The notes under the pieces were generated by a model. The model saw only the letters and a program-made list of their open reading frames with translations, did no database searches and had not been told where the DNA came from. The translations under genes and the position numbers were made by a program. A stretch of DNA of 64,000 bases, taken from NCBI GenBank assembly GCA_045612845.1, contig JAZKZV010000017.1:62001-126000 (forward strand), given 5' to 3'. The DNA comes from Ornithomonoglobus_A sp045612845. Its GTDB lineage: Bacteria > Bacillota > Clostridia > UBA1381. Of the stretch, positions 42,899 to 51,118 are shown in pieces (position 1 is the first letter of the stretch; each line of letters starts with the position of its first letter).

Positions 42899-42930
42899 CG
42901 GAACAAGCAAAGCTTGTTCCGATTTTTTAT
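42899..42930 (+). terminator. tRNA-Leu/rpsF operon terminator
   Basis: CGGAACAAGC-aaa-GCTTGTTCCG followed by ATTTTTTA. Confidence 0.9.
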
Positions 42931-42960
42931 TGCATAAAAATCTCTTAAGCTTTTAAATAA

Positions 42961-43022
42961 AAAAACAGAGCGTAGCTCAATGTCATTAAGTTAAGATGAT
43001 ATTGAACATATGCTCTGTTTTT
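42961..43022 (-). terminator. Long-hairpin terminator of the 43054-43509 gene
   Basis: AAAAACAGAGC and GCTCTGTTTTT enclose a second pairing layer (TCAAT/ATTGA, TCAT/ATGA). It ends in T on the minus strand. Its outer arms match those of the terminator at 48945-48974. Confidence 0.7.
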
Positions 43023-43053
43023 GTTACAAGGATTGTTATATCCAATAAGATTA

Positions 43054-43509
43054 TTACACCTCTGTATTTTCCATAACAAATATTTCATATTCCCTCTTGC
43101 CTATATAAGCCCCTGCAATTCTTAAGATTGTTATAATAAGCAATAAAATCCCTCCGCTTATCAACATCGAAAAAATTGTTCTTACAGAAAAGCACTCAAA
43201 AAATCTCAAAGGTAAAAAAAATGCATTCAGAAGCCAAGGCAAAGACAACATATAAACCATAGCAGCCAAAAATAAGAATATTATACAGGGCACTAATTGG
43301 CCTATAAAATAATCTTGTTTTTTCCAGAATGTTACAGAAAACACGAACGCGTCAATCCCAACAAGTACATTAAATGCCACAAATGCAAAAAACAGAATTC
43401 CGCTATCGGGAATTTCCGCTTTTATAAAGCGTAGCAAAAAGAATACCATTGATATAATAACGCTTGTAATAAACAGTCGCAAAAACCTTGATGTCATAGA
43501 TATAAGCAT
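43054..43509 (-). CDS. Four-helix membrane protein, unknown
   Basis: The 151-aa protein has four hydrophobic segments (~12-30, 38-62, 72-92, 110-140) and a short soluble tail YIGKREYEIFVMENTEV. It has no motif I recognise. A GAGAGGA-type ribosome site precedes the ATG. It lies downstream of the phase-variable surface operon on the same strand, with a long hairpin (43552-43590) between, so it is probably a separate unit. Confidence 0.6.
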   Translation of the reverse strand: MLISMTSRFLRLFITSVIISMVFFLLRFIKAEIPDSGILFFAFVAFNVLVGIDAFVFSVTFWKKQDYFIGQLVPCIIFLFLAAMVYMLSLPWLLNAFFLPLRFFECFSVRTIFSMLISGGILLLIITILRIAGAYIGKREYEIFVMENTEV

Positions 43510-43551
43510 AGCAATCCTCTCTTTTATATAACAAAACCGCTTGCTAAATTT

Positions 43552-43590
43552 GTTACACAGTGAAGGAGCAAATACTCCTCACTGTGTAAC
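43552..43590. terminator. 16-bp hairpin after the surface-protein operon
   Basis: GTTACACAGTGA(A)GGAG pairs with CTCC TCACTGTGTAAC around a 6-nt loop, one bulged A. It lies 46 nt beyond the 54-aa gene's stop. No good U-tract follows on the minus strand, so it may be an mRNA-end stabiliser rather than a strict terminator. Confidence 0.5.
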
Positions 43591-43635
43591 AATGTAGTTG
43601 TTTCGGACGTTTTGTAGCAAACAGTTAAATTATAT

Positions 43636-43800
43636 TTATCTTGTTATTGTGTCGATGTTAACTTCCTCCGGATTTGCACTTAACACATCTCCGCCACCCT
43701 CGTTGCCTGCACTACCACCAGAATAATCTGATGAAGCCTGAAGTATTTCTTCGTTTGAAAATTTAAAAATATTTATTTTGGGATTTGCAAATTGTTTCAT
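43636..43800 (-). CDS. 54-aa small protein, third gene of the surface operon
   Basis: A short gene read MKQFANPKINIFKFSNEEIL, then QASSDYSGGSAGNEGGGDVL and SANPEEVNIDTITR. AGGAGG lies 7 nt before its ATG, the best ribosome site in the region, and it starts 20 nt after the 1176-aa gene's end. It has no signal peptide, a Gly/Ser-rich middle and an acidic end. The N-terminal pattern (MK-x-F-x-x-P-x-I-x-x-F, then EEIL-x-x-SS) recalls short peptides found across gut Clostridia, some of which could be precursors of modified peptides. No modification enzyme is adjacent. Function unknown. Confidence 0.7.
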   Translation of the reverse strand: MKQFANPKINIFKFSNEEILQASSDYSGGSAGNEGGGDVLSANPEEVNIDTITR

Positions 43801-43819
43801 TTTTTTCCTCCTGATATAA

Positions 43820-46800
43820 TTATCTAAATAATTTTGTTGCCGAATAGGTTTTACTTTCTCCTTCCTTTTCTATGCCATTCAATACAACAAATGGTGTCAT
43901 TGTAACTTGTACATCACTTGTTATCCATTCTGATTGAATACAAAGTGCCACCTCAAATACTTTTGTATTATTAGCACCAAAATCACCACCTACAAACTCT
44001 TTCCATTCACCATTCGAGTTATAATCTACTTTCTCATATGGTTTGTCTGTGAATTCAATAACATCTTCTATTACCTCTGTTCCTCTTACTGCTTTATATT
44101 TAAAACCATAGCTGTCATACTTTGTGGCGTCGTCAATACCAGCAAACAATCTTATTCTGCCATAGGTATCTTTTGAGCCTATGATTGAAACTCTACCCAT
44201 TTTTGAAAGAATGCTGAGTGTTGAATTCCAAGAAATAGTTTCAGCCAAAACTTCTTTTACGCCCCAAACACCATTACTTTCAGAAACTTCATATCCATCC
44301 GGAACATTGCCTGTAACAACAGTAGCACCATCTTTAAGAGCTGCTGCAGCAATGCTTACCTCAACAGGCCACTCAGTTGAACCTTCAGTAACAGACAAAT
44401 ATACATCTCCATTCAAGGTTGCACCCTCAGCAACTGTAAGTTTACCGCTATTCGCATTTTTGCTTGGATCCTGCATCCAGATAGACTTATTAGCACCTTC
44501 AACAGTACCGCCGTTGATTGTAAGAATATTTTGTGCTTCAACACCGTTGAGGAACTGACGGATACCACGGTAAGGAGACTTGATTGTACCACCGTTAATT
44601 ACAGTTTCAGCATAAGTACCCTTGCCGTTAGTTAGGTTGTCTATACCATATGCCATATCTGTACCGCCAAGATGCTCTATTGTACCATTTTCAATAACAA
44701 GCTTACCACCAGGGTTGTTTGCAAGAACTGCGGAATAGCGATTCCAACCTGAGTTTACGGTAGATGTAAGAGTCATTTTACCATTTCCTGTAACTGTAAG
44801 TTCTCCGCGATTGTCGATAAGGCTGAAATTCTTTTCAGTATTATCTGTACCTGTTATTGTTTTTCCGTTAAGGTCAAGGGTGATTTTTTTAGTGTTAACA
44901 ATTATCTCGTCCATTGCGATATCCTTTAGAACTGTAACTGTATCACCATCATTTGCTGCTGCAATTGCTTCTGCAAGAGTCTTATATGTTCCTTCTCCAA
45001 TTTTTGCTTGTGGCATTGCGTCTGCTGCGGTGAATTTGTATACATTGCCAATAGCATAGCTTTCCTCAGGATTTTCAGGGTTATATAACTTAAGTGCTAA
45101 TGTTATTTCCAAATCAGGATTTGCCTCGATAAATTCTGGTGTCAGATAAATACCACAGTCAAACTCCTTAACCCAGTCTAAAATATCTGCTTCATATTCT
45201 AAGTCAAGACCCATTAAGTCTTTTACTACTTTTATTGGCTCGTTTGCTTTAAGAACTACATCCTCTGTATCAACTCCAAGCTTAATCCAGTCTGCAAAGA
45301 ATGAATCATACTGACCTGCAAGATAACCATCTATACCTCTTACGTCTTTGTTGATTACCAATTCATAATCTGCAAGCCATTCTGAATAATACTCACGTTG
45401 CTTATCTGTTGGCTCATCCGCCTTAAAATTCATTTGGAAAGTTAAAGGAGTTTCTACCGAAACATTTCCAAGTGAACCATCATATGTACGAGCCATTACA
45501 GTTGTGTTTATTACAGGTTCTGATACTGTTGCAGTTGGAAGTGATGGCGCTACCATAACCAACTCACTTGCATAGTTTGTTTCTTTTTCTCCATTACATT
45601 GCTCATTGAACAAATATAGCTTTTTATCGCTCATATTATATGCAGAAAGGTCAAGTGTAATTGTTCCGCTTTCTTGTGCCTGTGCCACTTTACCATAAGC
45701 AACAACATTATCATCAGCATCTTTTACAATAGCCGAAACATATTCATTATCCCCTGTTTTTGCACCTGAATATGCAACCTCATAAACATCATCTGCAGTC
45801 GAAATGGTTTTAACAGAAAAATCTCTGCTGTTATCTTTTAATACCAATTTATATTCGTTTGTTGTGTTTTCTTCAACTGCTGCAAAGTCAACATCTTCTA
45901 CAGGCGCATAGAAAGCAACTGCATCAGGATTTAAGTTGAACGCCGGACGGATTGACTGCCACCATGTATTTGCACCTTTGTACCAGTTAACTGCATTGTT
46001 TGCATAAGTTATAACTGTTTGAATGTCAGCTCTTCCCCAAGAACGTGTCCATAGGTCTCCAGCAGCAACTCCATCGAGATGTGTTGCGGGAGCTGTATGT
46101 CCGGCTGTTGTCAGATATTTATATACTTCTTCACCGCTAAGTAAGAAATATGTATCATCTTCCAATCTGTCAGCAAATGTAGAGCCAATACTACCACTCC
46201 AACCACCATTAAAGCCTGAACCTCTGTTATAACCGTGTCCGCTTGTGGGTAAAACCGCTGCAATTTCAATATCACTGAATTCCATATCGCTTGCAAAGTT
46301 TTTTCTGCTTGCAGGAAGACCGGCAACGAAGATTGTTTCTGTAAGAGCTTTGTTATGATCTGATATATCCAATTCCGGCACTGCATAACCAACCCATTTA
46401 AAAAGACCCGAAAGATGTTCACCCATTGCTATTTCTTCTCCGGCAACAACAACTTTAGGACAAACATTTTCTAAATATCTTTTAAAGGTATAATATGTAA
46501 CACCATCTTCAAAGCCATTTGATACATCTGCAATAGAATAGCCAGCCTGATCATAATAAGCATTTACGGTTGTTGCATCTTCAGGCCATTCTGTCATAAG
46601 TACAGGTTTACCTTTTTCATCAAGAGTGTACCATGTATCTTCTGCCCAATCGGCAGGGGTAAGAGTAACCAATCCCGGGACAGTAATACCATTAACTTTT
46701 GCACTGTTTCTGTTGTGGTCAGAAAGTTCAAATTCATCCTTAACAAAATACGTTACACCGTCAACGGGTTCGGTATCAGTAACGATATTTCTTGTGTAAT

Positions 46801-47350
46801 ATCTCCAGCCCTGACCATTTCTGTCAGGCATTGTGTCCCAACTTCCGGGCCAAGATTCATTATAGTACGCGAAGGGACGGAATGTTTCATAAGTACCAAT
46901 ACCTGTCAAATACATGCGAACATCCGACGTGAGATAACCGCCAGATGAATCATCAGTTTTTGTGCCGTTTGCAATGTTATCAGCATAGTGAGGATTTCTT
47001 TCATCATCCCAAGGCATTACCATAGCACTTGCCCAAGACTTATCTGCGGAGCTCCATGCGTTATTACTGTAATGGGCATTGTACTGAATACCATTTGCCA
47101 TTGCATGCTCACTGAGTAATAGAATACCCTCCTGAGCATTTTCGTCTTGGCTATCAGAAGAGTAATTCTTGCTTAATACTCTCCACGGAATGCCACCATA
47201 ATAAACTGTACTGTAATCACTGCCAACAGTGAGTACAGTTGTGCTTTCACTTACAGAATTATTCTTTTCTGCCGATAACACCGTAAAATTCATTGCGCCC
47301 ACTACCATTGCAACACAAAGGATTGAGGACAATATTTTTTTAAGCTTCAC
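43820..47350 (-). CDS. Large exported beta-helix surface protein
   Basis: The 1176-aa protein starts at GTG behind GAAGGAA with a signal peptide (MKLKKILSSILCVAMVVGA.. LSA). Residues ~45-470 resemble the DUF6273 type seen in gut Firmicutes (IPWRVLSKNYSSD, YLTSDVRMYL, WTRSWGRAD, SIRPAFNLNPDAV), possibly a C-type-lectin-like fold. A linker follows, then a right-handed beta-helix at ~800-1050 (TLAEAIAAANDGDTVTVLKD, LDLNGKTITG, VINGGTIKS, LTINGGTVEG), and a C-terminal beta domain. No LPXTG or SLH anchor is seen. Probably secreted or loosely attached; predicted to be switched on and off by the invertible promoter upstream. Confidence 0.82.
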   Translation of the reverse strand: MKLKKILSSILCVAMVVGAMNFTVLSAEKNNSVSESTTVLTVGSDYSTVYYGGIPWRVLSKNYSSDSQDENAQEGILLLSEHAMANGIQYNAHYSNNAWSSADKSWASAMVMPWDDERNPHYADNIANGTKTDDSSGGYLTSDVRMYLTGIGTYETFRPFAYYNESWPGSWDTMPDRNGQGWRYYTRNIVTDTEPVDGVTYFVKDEFELSDHNRNSAKVNGITVPGLVTLTPADWAEDTWYTLDEKGKPVLMTEWPEDATTVNAYYDQAGYSIADVSNGFEDGVTYYTFKRYLENVCPKVVVAGEEIAMGEHLSGLFKWVGYAVPELDISDHNKALTETIFVAGLPASRKNFASDMEFSDIEIAAVLPTSGHGYNRGSGFNGGWSGSIGSTFADRLEDDTYFLLSGEEVYKYLTTAGHTAPATHLDGVAAGDLWTRSWGRADIQTVITYANNAVNWYKGANTWWQSIRPAFNLNPDAVAFYAPVEDVDFAAVEENTTNEYKLVLKDNSRDFSVKTISTADDVYEVAYSGAKTGDNEYVSAIVKDADDNVVAYGKVAQAQESGTITLDLSAYNMSDKKLYLFNEQCNGEKETNYASELVMVAPSLPTATVSEPVINTTVMARTYDGSLGNVSVETPLTFQMNFKADEPTDKQREYYSEWLADYELVINKDVRGIDGYLAGQYDSFFADWIKLGVDTEDVVLKANEPIKVVKDLMGLDLEYEADILDWVKEFDCGIYLTPEFIEANPDLEITLALKLYNPENPEESYAIGNVYKFTAADAMPQAKIGEGTYKTLAEAIAAANDGDTVTVLKDIAMDEIIVNTKKITLDLNGKTITGTDNTEKNFSLIDNRGELTVTGNGKMTLTSTVNSGWNRYSAVLANNPGGKLVIENGTIEHLGGTDMAYGIDNLTNGKGTYAETVINGGTIKSPYRGIRQFLNGVEAQNILTINGGTVEGANKSIWMQDPSKNANSGKLTVAEGATLNGDVYLSVTEGSTEWPVEVSIAAAALKDGATVVTGNVPDGYEVSESNGVWGVKEVLAETISWNSTLSILSKMGRVSIIGSKDTYGRIRLFAGIDDATKYDSYGFKYKAVRGTEVIEDVIEFTDKPYEKVDYNSNGEWKEFVGGDFGANNTKVFEVALCIQSEWITSDVQVTMTPFVVLNGIEKEGESKTYSATKLFR

Positions 47351-47406
47351 TTAAAATTCCTTCTTTCTTTTTTAATATTTATAATTAGTCAGCCTTAGCT
47401 GTTTAA

Positions 47407-47646
47407 TTATCTTAAAAATCTGCCAATTATTGGTATATAATATTTATATAGTTTTTTTAGTTGTTTCTTCCAGTACTCATATTCCGCACCACTGCTGCGC
47501 TCCATCTCAATTATTATGTACTTTCTGTCTTTTAAAAACGGTATAATTACACTCGCTATGTAAATCAAAACAAGCAGGACAACAATCAGGGATATACATA
47601 GAACTATAATAATTGTGTCTGGATTTATACTGCTTTCATATTCCAT
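47407..47646 (-). CDS. 79-aa single-helix membrane protein
   Basis: A short outside segment, one helix at ~11-38 (IIIVLCISLIVVLLVLIYIASVII in part) and a basic, Tyr-rich cytoplasmic tail (ERSSGAEYEYWKKQLKKLYKYYIP). AAGGAGG precedes the ATG. It is the first gene after the invertible promoter and lies 56 nt upstream of the 1176-aa gene, so it would switch together with it. No family known to me; a possible membrane partner of the exported protein. Confidence 0.65.
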   Translation of the reverse strand: MEYESSINPDTIIIVLCISLIVVLLVLIYIASVIIPFLKDRKYIIIEMERSSGAEYEYWKKQLKKLYKYYIPIIGRFLR

Positions 47647-47698
47647 ATTAGCCCATCCTCCTTAAATGTTTTAAATAATATTTTCTGCTGATACTACT

Positions 47699-47722
47699 AC
47701 AACATAATTAACATTATGTTGT
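47699..47722 (+). repeat. Inverted repeat left (IRL) of invertible segment
   Basis: 24 bp made of arms ACAACATAA and TTATGTTGT around asymmetric spacer TTAACA, i.e. two inverted recombinase-binding half-sites with a 6-bp crossover region. It is the exact reverse complement of 47938-47961. Confidence 0.9.
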
Positions 47723-47767
47723 ATAAAAGAACTTATTTGATAAAAACACCAAGCATTTGGTGGATAA

Positions 47768-47796
47768 AGTATATCACTAAACGAGCCTTTTGTCAA
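47768..47796 (-). promoter_or_regulatory. Promoter inside the invertible segment
   Basis: Minus strand: TTGACA, 17 nt, TATACT. It drives leftward to the gene at 47646, with an ~115-nt leader that includes IRL and a CACCAA..TTGGTG hairpin. Confidence 0.85.
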
Positions 47797-47835
47797 TACA
47801 TAATATGAATTTTAATAAATATAAACATAAAAATG

Positions 47836-47870
47836 AGAGCAATGTTGGGGAATTTTAAAAACATTGCTCT
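47836..47870 (-). terminator. Hairpin inside the invertible segment
   Basis: AGAGCAATGTT and AACATTGCTCT form an 11-bp stem with a 13-nt loop. It lies ~95 nt after the recombinase stop and upstream of the internal promoter, so it would keep recombinase transcripts out of the surface operon. Confidence 0.6.
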
Positions 47871-47937
47871 ATTTGTTGTGTAAAAAATTTTTTATGGGGG
47901 ATTTTTTTCGAAAGTAAATTAAAAATAAAAATTTTTT

Positions 47938-47961
47938 ACAACATAATGTTAATTATGTTGT
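47938..47961 (-). repeat. Inverted repeat right (IRR) of invertible segment
   Basis: Arms ACAACATAA and TTATGTTGT around TGTTAA, the reverse complement of IRL. It ends 4 bp before the recombinase stop codon. Confidence 0.9.
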
Positions 47962-47965
47962 TTTT

Positions 47966-48814
47966 TTATGCCCTCATACATACAAGTCCCATTTTTTGAA
48001 TTTGTCTGCGATGAATATCGCCACTTTCTATGGTGTATATCCGTGTAGTATTTATGCTTGAATGACCAAGTAAGTCTGCAAGACGAGCAATATCCTTTTG
48101 CTGAGAGTAAAAAGTGCGTGCAAACAGATGTCGCAAATTATGGGGAAATACTTTTGTTTTGCTTACCTTTGCACTTTCACACAGTTGTTTCATTTCTTTC
48201 CAGATATTTGTGCGGTTTAATGGTTGTCCATTTTTAGAAACAAATATCGGTCCGCTTTTTATTTTATTTTTTTTGATATATTCCATAAGCAGCATACACA
48301 GACTTTTAGGAAGCATTACATATCTGATTTTGCCCTTGCTCCTGACAGCCGCCCTCTGATTTTTTACAGCCTCCGTGCTTATAAACTTTAATTCCGAAAT
48401 TCTTATTCCGCTTGCACACACCGTCTGCATTATATAATAAAGTCGTTTGTTCTTGTTCTTCCATGCTGCATTTAATAATCTTTCATACTCGAACTTTGTT
48501 AGTTCCTTTTCCTTATTCGAAAATATCTGCTTTTGAATTTTTAAGGTCTTTACCTTTAACTCATACCAATTACAAAAATCAAAGAAACTGTTAATTGATG
48601 ATAACATTGAATTAACACTTGATGGCATATACTGCCTTATTAACTCCTCCTTGTACAAAATAACATCATTCTTTTCTATGGCTTTTGTTTTTATAAACCT
48701 ATAAAATGCCCTTATATCCCTTATATACTTTTCGATAGTTGCACTCGACTTTTCCTCTTGATACAGATGCTTTTTAAAGAGTATAATTTGCTTATCTGTC
48801 AGGCGTCTCATCAT
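47966..48814 (-). CDS. Tyrosine recombinase, predicted DNA invertase
   Basis: The 282-aa protein has an N-terminal SAM-like core-binding domain (~5-85, SSATIEKYIRDIRAFYRF) and a catalytic domain with all active-site residues: Arg in ASGIRISEL, Lys in SKGKIRYVML, HNLRH (HxxR), GHSS (His) and the nucleophile Tyr in TTRIYTIES. It is of the XerD/phage-integrase type, but shorter than most integrases and with no excisionase or attachment-site context. Its stop is 4 bp from the inverted repeat IRR. Flanking invertible sites is the expected position of a dedicated promoter-inverting recombinase. Confidence 0.92.
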   Translation of the reverse strand: MMRRLTDKQIILFKKHLYQEEKSSATIEKYIRDIRAFYRFIKTKAIEKNDVILYKEELIRQYMPSSVNSMLSSINSFFDFCNWYELKVKTLKIQKQIFSNKEKELTKFEYERLLNAAWKNKNKRLYYIMQTVCASGIRISELKFISTEAVKNQRAAVRSKGKIRYVMLPKSLCMLLMEYIKKNKIKSGPIFVSKNGQPLNRTNIWKEMKQLCESAKVSKTKVFPHNLRHLFARTFYSQQKDIARLADLLGHSSINTTRIYTIESGDIHRRQIQKMGLVCMRA

Positions 48815-48944
48815 ATTGTATTCTCCCTTCTGTATATATAGTTTTTCATCTACATTATATTTTTTACATATATTTGAGGTTTATGCAAATAAAAATGCCT
48901 GATATATACTTACCCAGATTTCTGTTTTAAACTCAATAAAACAA

Positions 48945-48974
48945 AAAAAAACAGAGCATATGCTCTGTTTTTTT
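48945..48974 (-). terminator. Palindromic terminator of the catabolic operon
   Basis: A perfect palindrome centred on GCATATGC, with arms A6-ACAGAGC and GCTCTGT-T6, located at the end of the minus-strand gene at 48976. Confidence 0.85.
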
Positions 48975-48975
48975 A

Positions 48976-49908
48976 TTATTTCAGCTCGTCTGCTGTAACA
49001 AATCTGTAACCCGCATCGTGCAGAATCTTACTCATCAGATAAACCTTCTCAGGTGTATCCGGTTGATATGCAAGATAATCCTCATAGAAATACTGCTCAT
49101 GCGTTGCAATACCTATAAATTCAAGGTCTTGTTCAATAAGCGCATTAAGTTTTACCTCTATTTCTTCAAGACTGTTGAGGTTTAAGCACGGACCTCCGCT
49201 AAGCTGTCTGTAACGCAGGTTTAGTTCCTTATCCTTAACTGATTCGTTCTTCCATTTTATGGCCTCGTACTCTGCTTCATCTACATGGTTATATCCACAA
49301 ATAGATGCACGAATTCTTACATCGTCTGTAGTTCGTGAGAACAGTTTAGTTTCAGGTTGTCTGTTCTGCTTAAGTCTTGCTGCGTGTCCATACGGAAGAA
49401 TGCTCTCATCACCCGTAAACTCATATCTGTCGCCGAATGTTGGTGCAACAAGTCTTATACCGCAATCAGCCAAAGCTCTGCAAGCCTCCTTACTGAGTGG
49501 GAGCCAGTGTGTACAAAGAACATCAGGATAGCAACCAGGGCCTGCAAATCTTTCTACTTCTTTTTGGATTGTTTCAAAGTTATCCTTAACATCCTGATAT
49601 GTAGCATTTACATAAGGATAGTCAGGGAATTCCTGTTTTGCATGGAATGCAAGGCGTAGCCAGTCCTTATTTGCCTGAAATTCATCTTTATATGTATCAG
49701 GCATATCTGATAGAGTGAACTCATCATTTCCATAAAAGAAATCAGTTCTGTAAAAAAGATTAAGTTGAACTGTAAGACCGTTATCATCATGCGCTTTTTT
49801 AAGCATTTTCATAAATGCATTATCAAAAATTGACTTTGGCTTTTGTCTTGCTATATCGCGAAACACCCAGATAACATCATCAATAAAAAAGTAACTTATT
49901 TTTTCCAT
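48976..49908 (-). CDS. Putative polysaccharide deacetylase-like protein (paralogue A)
   Basis: The 310-aa protein is clearly a paralogue of the gene at 52021: both have YFFIDDVIW/YYFIDDVIW, ARQKPKS/TRQKPKS, LFYRTDFFYG, FHAKQEFPDYPY, LPYGHAARL, NRQPET and HEQYFY. The IDD near the start and the FHAKQE and THWLPLS His residues are consistent with a NodB-like metal-dependent barrel, but canonical TFDDG and HSxxH motifs are not present, so the family call is tentative. Cytoplasmic (no signal). It ends the catabolic operon and lies 22 nt after the Gfo/Idh/MocA gene. Confidence 0.5.
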   Translation of the reverse strand: MEKISYFFIDDVIWVFRDIARQKPKSIFDNAFMKMLKKAHDDNGLTVQLNLFYRTDFFYGNDEFTLSDMPDTYKDEFQANKDWLRLAFHAKQEFPDYPYVNATYQDVKDNFETIQKEVERFAGPGCYPDVLCTHWLPLSKEACRALADCGIRLVAPTFGDRYEFTGDESILPYGHAARLKQNRQPETKLFSRTTDDVRIRASICGYNHVDEAEYEAIKWKNESVKDKELNLRYRQLSGGPCLNLNSLEEIEVKLNALIEQDLEFIGIATHEQYFYEDYLAYQPDTPEKVYLMSKILHDAGYRFVTADELK

Positions 49909-49930
49909 TATAGATTTTCCTTTTCACTCA

Positions 49931-51109
49931 TTAGTCAATTGTTGTTTTCCATTCCTTATCCCATGGATAGTACATTGTAAGTACCTTACCGCCACGCTTT
50001 GCAGATTCTTCTGCGTATATGCCCGGAAGTGTCATTGCAAGACCTTCCTTTAATGTAACAACAGTACCCTCTTCTCCAATCATATGCTTAAAGAAGTTAT
50101 CGAGCATTGCATAGTCCATACCATCGTGGCTTGATTGTGCCTTTGGGTCATCCTCATATGCAGGAGGCATTTGTCTTCCTTCAATTTCTTTAAGACCTGT
50201 ATCAAGCTCTTTCATTGAGTTGTATCTTATAACAGGCTTGTTAAATCTCTCAATTCTTTCGATATAACCCTCAGAACCGAATACTCTGTAATTGTGATGG
50301 CCTATCTGCGCTCTGCATCTCTTGTTTCTCATAAGACGAACAACAATGCCAGACTCTGTCTGGAATTGTGCACACATCATATCGTCTATGCCATTACGTT
50401 CTTCCGGATTATCTGCATGGTTACCTGTACCAAAACAGCTTACCTTTCTTAAATCCTCTTTAAGAATTCTAAGTAGCGGACCAAGTGAGTGTGTGCAATA
50501 TCTGATTGGTATAAGGCGCTTTCTCCAGTCTCCGTTTACATTAACAAACTTACTGAATTTGCTTCCCGGCAAGCCCCAGTGTATATATTCTGCTTCCATA
50601 CAATATGGATTACCTAAAAGTCCCTTATCATAAAATTCTTTTAAAGTTGTTGAAAATCTTGAGAAGTTAGGGTTGGCACCTGTGTATACATTTGCCGTTG
50701 AATTTTGCGCCGCTTTCCATAGTCTGTCTGCTTCTTCAAGACTTGCAACGTTTGGAATGTCTGTAAACACATTTATACCCTTTTCAACTGCTTTTGCACA
50801 GAATTCTGCGTGAATATCTGCACCTGTTTCTACAATTAAAACATCCATTTCAACTTCTTCGAGCATTTTATCGTAATCCTCGTAGAATACTGCATCAGAG
50901 AAAGTCTCCGAAAACGGTTCTGCCTCTGACCATACATATGTACCATTAACATCTGTTACAACCGGTTGCGGATTAAACCAGTTACGTGGTAGAATATCAC
51001 AACCTGCAACAACCTTAACACAGTCAAAGCTTGCGGCAATTTTTAAAATATCTCTGCCTCTGCCGCCAAGTCCGACCATACCTACTCTTACTTCTTTCAT
51101 AATTAACAC
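49931..51109 (-). CDS. Gfo/Idh/MocA family NAD(P)-dependent oxidoreductase
   Basis: The 392-aa protein has an N-terminal Rossmann fold (VGMVGLGGRGRDIL, VVAGCDI) and the C-terminal alpha/beta substrate domain. The usual EKP motif that carries the conserved Lys is replaced by TDIPNVAS, so the active site is non-standard. Members act on sugars, inositols or amino sugars; some are retaining glycosidases (GH109). It lies between the transporter and paralogue A in the catabolic operon. Probably sugar-ring oxidation or epimerisation. Confidence 0.82.
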   Translation of the reverse strand: MLIMKEVRVGMVGLGGRGRDILKIAASFDCVKVVAGCDILPRNWFNPQPVVTDVNGTYVWSEAEPFSETFSDAVFYEDYDKMLEEVEMDVLIVETGADIHAEFCAKAVEKGINVFTDIPNVASLEEADRLWKAAQNSTANVYTGANPNFSRFSTTLKEFYDKGLLGNPYCMEAEYIHWGLPGSKFSKFVNVNGDWRKRLIPIRYCTHSLGPLLRILKEDLRKVSCFGTGNHADNPEERNGIDDMMCAQFQTESGIVVRLMRNKRCRAQIGHHNYRVFGSEGYIERIERFNKPVIRYNSMKELDTGLKEIEGRQMPPAYEDDPKAQSSHDGMDYAMLDNFFKHMIGEEGTVVTLKEGLAMTLPGIYAEESAKRGGKVLTMYYPWDKEWKTTID

Positions 51110-51118
51110 TCCTTTTAT

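Larger units (their letters stand above)
47699..47961. other. Predicted invertible promoter segment (phase switch)
   Basis: A 263-bp segment bounded by identical 24-bp inverted repeats contains one outward-facing SigA promoter (47768-47796), presently directed at the 79-aa/1176-aa/54-aa surface operon, and an insulating hairpin (47836-47870). The tyrosine recombinase gene starts its 3' end 5 bp away. Inversion between the sites would turn the promoter toward the recombinase 3' end, silencing the operon and making antisense RNA. The sequence shows repeats, promoter and recombinase; inversion itself is inferred. Confidence 0.82.

Noticed and set aside
47966..48814. Integrase of an integrative element
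   Set aside because: No excisionase, mobilisation genes or tRNA-type attachment repeats; the only matching repeats are the short inverted sites beside it, which fit inversion better.
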